Source of the DNA: an uncultured Oscillospiraceae bacterium
Lineage (GTDB): Bacteria > Bacillota > Clostridia > Oscillospirales > Oscillospiraceae
NCBI GenBank assembly: GCA_910588105.1
Contig: CAJUQD010000047.1
Location: 1-21,193 of the forward strand
DNA: 21,193 nt
Direction of reading: 5' to 3'
The notes under the pieces were generated by a model, which made no database searches, had not been told where the DNA came from, and saw only the letters and a program-made list of their open reading frames with translations. A program made the translations under genes and the position numbers. Position 1 is the first letter of the stretch. Every line of letters starts with the position of its first letter. Positions 1-5,661 of the stretch are shown here, piece by piece.

Positions 1-440
1 GGGGCGATGCCCAGCCGCACGCCCAGGGGGATGGCTTCCACGATCTTCTCCCGGACGCTGAGGACGGACAGGACGATGAACACGATGCCCTCAATGAGGA
101 TGATGATGAGCGCCGCCTGGAAGCTGGCCACATAATCCTGGTTGATGATGCCCATGATGCTGGACACAACCACGGCAAAGAAGGCGTTCAGCCCCATGCC
201 GGGGGCCAGGCAGAAGGGCTTGTTGGCCAGGAAGGCCATGGCGAACATGGCGATGGCGGAGGCGATGCAGGTGGCCAGGAACACGCCGTTCCACAGCTCC
301 TGCCCGCCGGCGCCGTAGCCGGTGAGGATGTTGGGGTTCAGGGCGATGATGTAGGCCATCGTCATGAACGTGGTCAGGCCGGCCACGATCTCGGTGCGCA
401 CGGTGGTGCCGTTTTCCTTAAGCTTGAAAATTTTCTCCAT
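1..440 (-). CDS. pbuG: Guanine/hypoxanthine permease, AzgA/PbuG type (3' end cut by window)
   Basis: N-terminal 146 residues of an NCS2/AzgA family purine permease, a membrane symporter that brings guanine or hypoxanthine into the cell for salvage. The visible protein starts MEKIFKLKENGTTVRTE and contains TEIVAGLTTFMTMAYII and APGMGLNAFF, both typical of the AzgA branch, with hydrophobic segments matching the first transmembrane helices. The start at 438-440 follows a purine-rich stretch (GGAGTTTTTT) and sits about 45 bases after an intrinsic terminator that belongs to a guanine riboswitch, which supports both the start and the substrate. The gene is divergent from a phosphoribosyltransferase at 755, so uptake and ribosylation of purines are neighbours under separate promoters. 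The frame runs off the window at base 1, so the C-terminal part is not visible. Family assignment is firm; whether guanine or hypoxanthine is preferred is inferred. Confidence 0.9.
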   Translation of the reverse strand, partial: MEKIFKLKENGTTVRTEIVAGLTTFMTMAYIIALNPNILTGYGAGGQELWNGVFLATCIASAIAMFAMAFLANKPFCLAPGMGLNAFFAVVVSSIMGIINQDYVASFQAALIIILIEGIVFIVLSVLSVREKIVEAIPLGVRLGIA

Positions 441-485
441 AAAAAACTCCCTCTCCAGAATTTCCTTCGGGATCATCGGAGCGGG

Positions 486-526
486 AAAAACAAAATCAGC
501 CCGGAAAGCGAATAGGACTTCCGGAC
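486..526 (-). terminator. Riboswitch expression-platform terminator
   Basis: On the minus strand GTCCGGAA (526-519) pairs with TTCCGGGC (506-499), giving an 8-bp stem with one G-U pair, followed by TGATTTTGTTTTT. It lies between the purine aptamer and the permease start, the standard position for a transcription-terminating OFF switch: ligand bound, terminator formed, permease off. Confidence 0.75.
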
Positions 527-539
527 CTGTTCTGTTGAT

Positions 540-602
540 CGGTAGCAGCCTGAATCGGTCAGGCGGTAGAGACTCGGAACCCATCCTGTTCCGATTATAC
601 CG
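540..602 (-). promoter_or_regulatory. Purine (guanine-type) riboswitch aptamer
   Basis: Read on the minus strand the segment folds into the purine riboswitch three-way junction. P1 is CGGTA (602-598) with TACCG (544-540). The J1/2 segment reads TATAATC. P2 is GGAAC/GTTCC with a 7-nt loop ending in GG. J2/3 reads GTCTCTACC against the consensus GTTTCTACC. P3 is GCCTG/CAGGC with a loop containing CC, so the GG-CC loop-loop pairing is kept. The specificity position in J3/1 (TGCTACC, base 545) is C, which in this family pairs with guanine; U would mean adenine. Small departures are a C in J2/3 and a loop L2 of AGGATGG instead of GATATGG. Position directly upstream of a purine permease agrees. A covariance-model search with the Rfam purine family would settle it. 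Confidence 0.85.
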
Positions 603-625
603 AAGGATATGAAGTTGACGGTACT

Positions 626-634
626 AGTATACCA
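626..634 (-). promoter_or_regulatory. Extended -10 promoter of the permease transcript
   Basis: Minus-strand TGG-TATACT (634-626) is an extended -10 element. There is no good -35 at 17 bp; TTGTAG (657-652) is 20 bp away. Transcription would begin just upstream of the riboswitch, as required for the aptamer to be in the RNA. Confidence 0.5.
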
Positions 635-689
635 TGCCCGCTGACAGATTTCTACAATTTTTTTCCCACCCTGAAAACTTCATTACATT

Positions 690-718
690 TTGACAAGATG
701 GGACAGGGATAGTATAAT
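690..718 (+). promoter_or_regulatory. Consensus sigma-A promoter of the phosphoribosyltransferase
   Basis: TTGACA (690-695), 17-bp spacer, TATAAT (713-718): a perfect match to both hexamers at ideal spacing. The expected start near 725 leaves a 5' UTR of about 30 nt with GGAG at 741-744 before the ATG at 755. There is no room for a riboswitch on this transcript. Confidence 0.9.
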
Positions 719-754
719 GTGGATGTACTAAATTACAACTGGAGATGAGCTGCT

Positions 755-1309
755 ATGACCTATGAAATGCACGTGGCGGGCCTAACGCGCCAACTGCCCC
801 TGTGCCCCATCAGCGATAAGCTGATGATCGGGGCCTTTGTGATCTTTGGCGACGTGGAGCTCACCTGTGCCTGCGCCGCCGGGCTGTTGAAGATTGCCCC
901 GGAGTTCGACTACATGGTGGCCCCCGAGGCCAAGGCCATCCCCCTGGTTCACGAGATGGCCCGGCAGAGCGGCCGGAACGAGTACTTCCTGGTGCGCAAG
1001 GCCCCCAAGCTGTATATGGACGGGGTGTTCGAGGCGGTGGACCGCTCCATTACCACCGCCGGGGAGCAGAAGCTGTACATGGACGGGGCGGACGCCAGAA
1101 AGATGAAGGGCAAGCGCATCCTGATCCTGGACGACGTGATTTCCACCGGGGGGTCGCTTTCGGCAGTGGAGAGCCTGGTGGACCAGGCGGGGGGCAATGT
1201 GGTGGGCCGGATGGCCATCCTGGCCGAGGGGGACGCCGCCCGCCGGGACGACATCCTCTTCCTGGAGAAGCTGCCCCTGTTCGACTGCGAAGGGAAGCCG
1301 CTGGAATAA
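755..1309 (+). CDS. Purine (adenine-type) phosphoribosyltransferase
   Basis: A 184-residue cytoplasmic type I phosphoribosyltransferase, predicted to join a purine base to PRPP, releasing pyrophosphate and the nucleotide. The PRPP-binding loop is clear at residues 122-134 (ILILDDVISTGGS: hydrophobic strand, two acidic residues, TGGS). It resembles the clostridial proteins usually named adenine phosphoribosyltransferase, which start with a xVAGLxRxLPLCxISD stretch and lack the classic Apt N-terminus. It is transcribed from a near-perfect promoter divergently from a guanine-riboswitch permease, which fits purine salvage. GGAG at 741-744 supports the start. Base specificity (adenine, guanine or xanthine) cannot be read from sequence; the neighbouring guanine switch makes a 6-oxopurine substrate possible. 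A terminator follows directly, so it is monocistronic. Confidence 0.88.
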   Translation: MTYEMHVAGLTRQLPLCPISDKLMIGAFVIFGDVELTCACAAGLLKIAPEFDYMVAPEAKAIPLVHEMARQSGRNEYFLVRKAPKLYMDGVFEAVDRSITTAGEQKLYMDGADARKMKGKRILILDDVISTGGSLSAVESLVDQAGGNVVGRMAILAEGDAARRDDILFLEKLPLFDCEGKPLE

Positions 1310-1313
1310 CGGG

Positions 1314-1341
1314 AAAGCGCCGGGGAGACCCGGCGCTTTTT
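1314..1341 (+). terminator. Rho-independent terminator after the phosphoribosyltransferase
   Basis: AAAGCGCCGGG (1314-1324), loop GAGA, CCCGGCGCTTT (1329-1339) and further T residues: an 11-bp stem with a T run, a few bases after the stop codon. Confidence 0.92.
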
Positions 1342-1385
1342 CCAGCGGCGCAACCTGTGGTTGACCGGCCTGGAAAAGCGGATCA

Positions 1386-1414
1386 TTGCGCCCCGGCGGC
1401 AATTCGGGTATGAT
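1386..1414 (+). promoter_or_regulatory. Possible promoter of the XRE regulator gene
   Basis: TTGCGC (1386-1391), 17-bp spacer, TATGAT (1409-1414). The -10 is good and the -35 weak. It is the best candidate between the upstream terminator and the ribosome binding site at about 1442-1448. Confidence 0.45.
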
Positions 1415-1456
1415 AAAGGCACGCTCGAGTGAATCATCTAACCGGAGGAACACAAT

Positions 1457-2479
1457 ATGGAATTGGGAAATCAGATCAAGGCGCTGCGCCTCCAGCGGGG
1501 GACCACCCAGGAGGCGCTGGCGCAGCACCTCAACGTCAGCCCCCAGGCGGTAAGCAAGTGGGAGCGGGAGGCGGCCATGCCCGACGTGCAGCTGCTGCCC
1601 GCCATCTCCGCCTATTTCGGCGTCACCATCGACGCGCTGTTCGCCCTCACCGACGACACCCGGATGGAGCGCATCCAGAACATGCTGTGGGACGAGCGGG
1701 TGCTGGACCCCGCCGTGGTGGAGTTGGACCGGGCATTCCTGCTGGAAAAGGCCCGGCGGGAGCCGGACAACGGCCGCCCCCACCAGCTGCTGGCCGACCT
1801 GGAAAACCATCTGGCGGAGGAGCACCGCGCCCGGGCGGCCCACTATGCCCGCGAATCCCTGGCCCGGGATCCCATGTGCAAGGGCGCCCACGACGAGCTG
1901 GTCCACGCCATGGGGGGCAGGCTGGCCGACTGGTGCTACACCAACCACCGGGAGCTCATCCGCTGGTACGAGGCGTTTTTGGAGAAAAATCCGGAGCACC
2001 GCGGCGGCTACCTGTACCTGCTGGATCAGCTTATCGACGACGGGCGGCTGGACGAGGCCCGCGTCTGGCTTGCGCGGATGGAGCCGGTGGACGGCACCTT
2101 CCGCACGCCCCTCTACCGGGGGCTTATCGCCCAGGCTGAGGGAGACCGGGAGGGGGCTATGGCCATCTGGGAGCAGATGTGCCGGGACTGGCCCGAGGAC
2201 TGGATGGTGTGGTATACCATGGGGGACGCCATGGTCCGCACGGGGCGGTACGGCGAGGCGAAGGGGCACTACCGCAGGGCCTTTGAGCTCCAGCCCCAGC
2301 CTAAGTATGTGGACAGTCTGGAGTCCATTGCCCAGGTGTGCCAGCTGGAGGGGGATATCCCCGGCGCCGTGGCCGCCTTGGAGGAAGAGGTGGCGCTGCT
2401 GGCCGGGCAGTGGGACACCTGCACCGGCGAGACGGTGGACAAGGTGCGCCGGGAGATCGGACGACTGAAGGCGCTGTGA
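1457..2479 (+). CDS. XRE-family regulator with TPR-like C-terminal domain
   Basis: A 340-residue cytoplasmic protein. Residues 4-58 form a Cro/C1-type helix-turn-helix (GNQIKALRLQRGTTQEALAQ, then VSPQAVSKWEREAAMPDVQLLPAIS), a very typical XRE pattern. The rest, about 75-335, is helical with repeated motifs of the tetratricopeptide kind (for example WYTMGDAMVRTGRYGEAKGH and YRGLIAQAEGDREGAMAIWEQ). Proteins of this build are common in gut Clostridia; the TPR part probably senses a peptide or partner protein, but none is identifiable here. CCGGAGGAA at 1442-1450 places the start. The gene stands alone between two terminators, so its regulon is not suggested by context. It is not close enough to RRNPP members such as PlcR or Rgg for me to claim quorum sensing. 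Confidence 0.88.
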   Translation: MELGNQIKALRLQRGTTQEALAQHLNVSPQAVSKWEREAAMPDVQLLPAISAYFGVTIDALFALTDDTRMERIQNMLWDERVLDPAVVELDRAFLLEKARREPDNGRPHQLLADLENHLAEEHRARAAHYARESLARDPMCKGAHDELVHAMGGRLADWCYTNHRELIRWYEAFLEKNPEHRGGYLYLLDQLIDDGRLDEARVWLARMEPVDGTFRTPLYRGLIAQAEGDREGAMAIWEQMCRDWPEDWMVWYTMGDAMVRTGRYGEAKGHYRRAFELQPQPKYVDSLESIAQVCQLEGDIPGAVAALEEEVALLAGQWDTCTGETVDKVRREIGRLKAL

Positions 2480-2480
2480 C

Positions 2481-2517
2481 AAAAAGGCCGCGTGGAATTT
2501 GCCCGCGCGGTCTTTTT
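2481..2517 (+). terminator. Rho-independent terminator after the XRE regulator
   Basis: AAAAAGGCCGCGTGG (2481-2495) pairs with the stretch ending CCGCGCGGTCTTTTT (2503-2517), a 15-bp stem with two G-U pairs, short A/T-rich loop and T run, immediately after the stop. Confidence 0.9.
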
Positions 2518-2518
2518 C

Positions 2519-2547
2519 TTGCCTTTTGGGCGCTGGTATGGTAGAAT
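2519..2547 (+). promoter_or_regulatory. Promoter of the leader peptide / acetyltransferase transcript
   Basis: TTGCCT (2519-2524), 17-bp spacer, TAGAAT (2542-2547) preceded by TGG, an extended -10. The start near 2554 would give a leader of about 115 nt before the acetyltransferase ATG. Confidence 0.6.
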
Positions 2548-2585
2548 ACTTCCAACTCAAAAGGGAAAGGAGAGCGTATCAAATC

Positions 2586-2630
2586 ATGAAAAACAACACT
2601 GTGCGCGGCTGGAGGGCCTGCGCCCGATAA
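2586..2630 (+). CDS. Possible 14-residue leader peptide
   Basis: ATG at 2586 opens a short frame encoding MKNNTVRGWRACAR and ending in TAA at 2628-2630. AAAGGAG (2566-2572) is upstream, though 13 bases from the ATG is long. The last third of the frame (Gly-Trp-Arg-Ala-Cys-Ala-Arg) overlaps the left arm of a hairpin whose right arm can instead pair with the acetyltransferase Shine-Dalgarno, as in translational attenuators. It may be a chance ORF; evidence is position and structure only. Confidence 0.4.
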   Translation: MKNNTVRGWRACAR

Positions 2631-2657
2631 ACCCGCCCTCCAAATTAAAATTGGAGG
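2611..2657 (+). promoter_or_regulatory. Mutually exclusive hairpins covering the acetyltransferase Shine-Dalgarno
   Basis: Two perfect 7-bp stems share one segment. GGAGGGC (2611-2617) pairs with GCCCTCC (2635-2641). CCTCCAA (2637-2643) pairs with TTGGAGG (2651-2657), the second partner being the Shine-Dalgarno GGAGG (2653-2657). The shared CCTCC can therefore free or hide the ribosome binding site. The left arm lies inside the leader ORF and a terminating ribosome at 2628-2630 would cover the shared segment. The arrangement is seen directly; regulation is inferred. Confidence 0.5.
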
Positions 2658-2669
2658 AAGATTTCAAGC

Positions 2670-3749
2670 ATGGAACTCAAGTACCAAAACATCGTCCTGC
2701 GGGACATGGAGGAGCGCGACATCGGCGACGAGATCCGCTGGAACACCACCCAGACCCAGTGGGCGCTGTGGGACGCCCCCTGGGAGATGGAGGAGGAGCT
2801 CAAAACCTTTGACCCGGAGGCCCACCGCAAAAAAGAGCTGGAGTGGCTGGTCAAGCCCAAGCCGGATCGCCGCCGCTGCCTGGAGATCGACACCTGGGAC
2901 GGCGTGCACCTGGGCGCGGTAAACTGCTACTGCATCGACGGGGACTGCAATTGGCTGGAGAAGGCCCCGGAGACGGAGGAGGAGCGCCAAAAGGCCCGCT
3001 GGGCGGTGGGGCTGGATATCTGCGAACCGGCCTACTGGAACGGCGGCTGGGGTGCCCAGGCGCTGGCGGCCTTCCTCCGCTACCACCTGGACGGGGGCTA
3101 TACCGAGCTGTACACCCAGACCTGGTCGGGCAATGTGCGCATGACCGCCCTGGCGGAAAAGCTGGGCTTCCGGGAGTGCCGCCGCAAGGAGGGTATCCGG
3201 CAGGTGCAGGGGGAGACCTACGATGGGCTCACCTTCCGGCTGGACCGGGACGCCTTTGAGGAATACTGCGCCCGGCCGGGGGCGGCGGTATGCGTGCGCC
3301 CGGTGGAGGATCCGGGGGAAAAGGAGGCCGCCGCGGCATCGGTGCTGTCCGGCCTGCCCGAGTGGTTCGGCCTGCCGGACAGCACGGCGGAGTATGTCCG
3401 GGTCAGCCGGGGGCTGCCCTTCTGGGCGGCAGTGGAGGACGGCAAGGCGGCGGGCTTCGCCGCGCTGAAGGAGACCGCCCCCAAAACCGCGGAAATTTAC
3501 GTCATGGGCGTCCGGCCGGGGCTGCACCGCGCCGGGGTGGGACGGCGGCTGTTTACCGCGCTGTACCGCTATGCCAAGGGGCGGGGATACGCCTTCCTCC
3601 AGGTCAAGACCGTCCAGGAGGGGCATTATCCTGCGTACGACCGCACCAACGCCTTTTACCGGGCGGTGGGCTTTACCGAGCTGGAGTGCTTCCCCTCCCT
3701 GTGGGGCGCGTGGAATCCCTGCCAGGTGCTGGTGATGGCGGTGCGGTAA
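2670..3749 (+). CDS. Tandem GNAT protein: two fused N-acetyltransferase domains
   Basis: A 359-residue protein with two acetyl-CoA dependent GNAT folds. Domain 1 (about 1-195) is RimJ/RimL-like: LRDMEERDIGDEIRW at the start, an acetyl-CoA loop around NGGWGAQAL (124-132) and the typical end NVRMTALAEKLGFRE (155-169). Domain 2 (about 205-359) is a standard GNAT with MGVRPGLHRAGVGRRL (279-294) as the pyrophosphate-binding loop and TNAFYRAVGF (326-335). Single GNATs are about 150-190 residues, so this is a true fusion; the frame is uninterrupted. The acceptor (amine, peptide N-terminus, antibiotic) is unknown. Translation depends on GGAGG at 2653-2657, 12 bases before the ATG and inside a hairpin that could hide it. 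The gene is alone between a terminator and a large palindrome. Family firm, substrate unassigned. Confidence 0.87.
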   Translation: MELKYQNIVLRDMEERDIGDEIRWNTTQTQWALWDAPWEMEEELKTFDPEAHRKKELEWLVKPKPDRRRCLEIDTWDGVHLGAVNCYCIDGDCNWLEKAPETEEERQKARWAVGLDICEPAYWNGGWGAQALAAFLRYHLDGGYTELYTQTWSGNVRMTALAEKLGFRECRRKEGIRQVQGETYDGLTFRLDRDAFEEYCARPGAAVCVRPVEDPGEKEAAAASVLSGLPEWFGLPDSTAEYVRVSRGLPFWAAVEDGKAAGFAALKETAPKTAEIYVMGVRPGLHRAGVGRRLFTALYRYAKGRGYAFLQVKTVQEGHYPAYDRTNAFYRAVGFTELECFPSLWGAWNPCQVLVMAVR

Positions 3750-3754
3750 ACCCG

Positions 3755-3786
3755 GCCCCCTCCCCCGTGTTGACGGGGGAGGGGGC
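3755..3786. repeat. Long GC-rich palindrome after the acetyltransferase
   Basis: GCCCCCTCCCCCGT (3755-3768), loop GTTG, ACGGGGGAGGGGGC (3773-3786): a perfect 14-bp inverted repeat starting 6 bases after the stop. There is no T run on the plus side, so it is either a weak terminator / RNA 3'-end stabiliser or a member of a dispersed palindromic repeat family. Only one copy is present in the window. Confidence 0.75.
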
Positions 3787-4066
3787 TGTGTAAAAGGAGT
3801 TTGTGGATTCTGCCAAAAAAATTGGGATAAACTTTGTGCGGTTCATCAATTTTGCGGGGAAACACGGAAAAACATTGATTGCCCATCTGATATGTGGTAA
3901 ATTAAGACCAGAAAAATGTCCGGCGCCGCCGCATGGCAGGGCGGGACGGGACAAACTGAATACCATGAACCTTTGAGGGGAGCGTGCAGCGTTGAGACAG
4001 TGGGAAGCCGCTGTTTTACAGGGTGCGCTTGTTTCTTTTTCGGCTTTTGTAACGCGAAGGGATATA
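3787..4066 (+). other. Intergenic region / 5' leader of the glycerol operon
   Basis: About 280 bases with no supported gene. It is clearly more AT-rich than its neighbours up to about 3920 and holds one good promoter candidate (3875-3903). After the expected start near 3910 there is a leader of about 170 nt before glpK. I see no recognisable riboswitch and no strong catabolite-response element. A longer reading starting at 3916 runs into glpK in another frame and has no ribosome binding site. Confidence 0.5.
3875..3903 (+). promoter_or_regulatory. Promoter of the glpK operon
   Basis: TTGATT (3875-3880), 17-bp spacer, TAAATT (3898-3903) preceded by TGG (extended -10). Best match in the AT-rich part of the intergenic region. 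Confidence 0.55.
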
Positions 4067-4082
4067 AAGGAGGGACGTGCTT

Positions 4083-5579
4083 ATGGGAAAGTATGTAATG
4101 GCGCTGGACGCGGGCACCACAAGCAACCGCTGCATTCTGTTCAACGAGCGGGGTGAGATGTGCAGCGTGGCCCAGAAGGAGTTCACCCAGTTTTTCCCCA
4201 AGCCGGGGTGGGTGGAGCACGACGCGGAAGAAATCTGGTCTACCCAGCTGGAGGTGGCCCAGGAGGCCATGAAAAACCTGAACGCCACCGCCGCGGACAT
4301 TGCCGCCATCGGCATCACCAACCAGCGGGAGACCACCATCGTGTGGGATAAGCAAACCGGCGAGCCCATCCACCGGGCCGTCGTCTGGCAGTGCCGCCGC
4401 ACCGCCGAGTACTGCGACTCGCTGAAGGACAAAGGGCTGGTGGACACGGTCCGGGCCAAGACGGGGCTGGTCATCGACGCCTATTTCTCCGGCACCAAGC
4501 TGCGCTGGCTGCTGGAAAATGTCCCCGGCGCCCGGGAGCGGGCGGAAAAGGGCGAGCTGCTCTTCGGCACGGTGGAAACCTGGCTGATCTGGAAGCTGAC
4601 CCACGGCCGGGTCCACGTCACCGACTACTCCAACGCCGCGCGCACCATACTCTTCAACATCAACACCCTGGAGTGGGATGAGGATATCTTGAAGGAGCTG
4701 GACATCCCCCGCTCCATGCTGCCCCAGGCAAAGCCCTCCAGCTGCGTGTACGGCGAGGCCGACCCCCAGTTCTTCGGCGGGCCCATCCCCATCGCCGGCG
4801 CGGCGGGGGACCAGCAGGCCGCCCTCTTCGGCCAGACCTGCTTTACCCCCGGCGAGGCCAAGAACACCTACGGCACCGGCTGCTTTTTATTGATGAACAC
4901 CGGGGAGAAGCCGGTGTTTTCCGGCAACGGGCTGGTGACCACCATCGCCTGGGGGCTGGATGGCAAGGTCACCTACGCCCTGGAGGGGTCCATCTTTGTA
5001 GCGGGGGCGTCCATCCAGTGGCTGCGGGACGAGATGCGCATGATCGACAGCTCCCCCGACTCCGAGTACATGGCCCGCAAGGTGAAGGACACCAACGGCT
5101 GCTACGTGGTGCCCGCCTTCACCGGCCTGGGTGCGCCCCACTGGGACCAGTACGCACGGGGGGCCATTGTGGGCATCACCCGGGGGGTGAACAAGTACCA
5201 TATCATCCGCGCCACCCTGGAATCCATGACCTATCAGGTGAACGACGTGCTCCAGGCCATGCGGGCGGATTCCGGCATTGAGCTGTCCGCCCTGAAGGTG
5301 GACGGCGGGGCCAGCGCCAACAACCTGCTGATGCAGATGCAGGCCGACATCAGCGGCGCGCCCGTCAACCGCCCCATGTGCGTGGAGACCACGGCCATGG
5401 GCGCGGCCTATCTGGCCGGCCTGGCGGTGGGCTATTGGTCCGGCAAGGAGGACGTGCTCAAGAACTGGGCCATTGACCGCGTCTTCGAGCCAGCCATCGG
5501 CCAGGAGGAGCGGGCGAAGCGCTGCAAGGGCTGGAGCCGGGCGGTTACCCGGGCGTACGGTTGGGCCAAGGAGGACTGA
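4083..5579 (+). CDS. glpK: Glycerol kinase
   Basis: A 498-residue FGGY-family kinase that phosphorylates glycerol with ATP to sn-glycerol-3-phosphate in the cytoplasm. Diagnostic stretches are LDAGTTSNRCILF near the N-terminus, TNQRETTIVWD (79-89), AGDQQAALFGQ (241-251), KNTYGTGCFLLMNTGE and the C-terminal KVDGGASANNLLMQMQADI. Length is the family norm. AAGGAGGG (4067-4074) sits 8 bases before the ATG at 4083; an in-frame GTG at 4077 lies too close to it. The site where Gram-positive GlpK is normally phosphorylated on His by the PTS (motif HFFG or HFYG, about residue 230-232) reads QFFG here (Gln229), and the arginine that binds fructose-1,6-bisphosphate in the E. coli enzyme is also absent. 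First gene of a five-gene operon; no glycerol facilitator gene is adjacent. Confidence 0.97.
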   Translation: MGKYVMALDAGTTSNRCILFNERGEMCSVAQKEFTQFFPKPGWVEHDAEEIWSTQLEVAQEAMKNLNATAADIAAIGITNQRETTIVWDKQTGEPIHRAVVWQCRRTAEYCDSLKDKGLVDTVRAKTGLVIDAYFSGTKLRWLLENVPGARERAEKGELLFGTVETWLIWKLTHGRVHVTDYSNAARTILFNINTLEWDEDILKELDIPRSMLPQAKPSSCVYGEADPQFFGGPIPIAGAAGDQQAALFGQTCFTPGEAKNTYGTGCFLLMNTGEKPVFSGNGLVTTIAWGLDGKVTYALEGSIFVAGASIQWLRDEMRMIDSSPDSEYMARKVKDTNGCYVVPAFTGLGAPHWDQYARGAIVGITRGVNKYHIIRATLESMTYQVNDVLQAMRADSGIELSALKVDGGASANNLLMQMQADISGAPVNRPMCVETTAMGAAYLAGLAVGYWSGKEDVLKNWAIDRVFEPAIGQEERAKRCKGWSRAVTRAYGWAKED

Positions 5580-5661
5580 GGCCCGCCGCCGGAAACGCAA
5601 AAACGCCTGTCAACCGGAGGTTCGGTTTTTGAAAAAGTATTTTGAGGAGGAGTGAACTTGC

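Noticed and set aside
782..2560. 592-codon open frame on the minus strand opposite the phosphoribosyltransferase and XRE genes
   Set aside because: It overlaps two well-supported genes, has low-complexity Pro/Leu/His-rich translation and no ribosome binding site; a GC-rich antisense shadow.
3916..4098. 60-codon reading frame before glpK
   Set aside because: No ribosome binding site, overlaps the glpK start in another frame, and the composition is unlike real proteins.
5580..5661. AACCG/CGGTT stem followed by TTT between glpK and the GlpA-like gene as a terminator
   Set aside because: Only a 5-bp stem; the genes are clearly functionally linked, so at most a weak attenuator or processing site.
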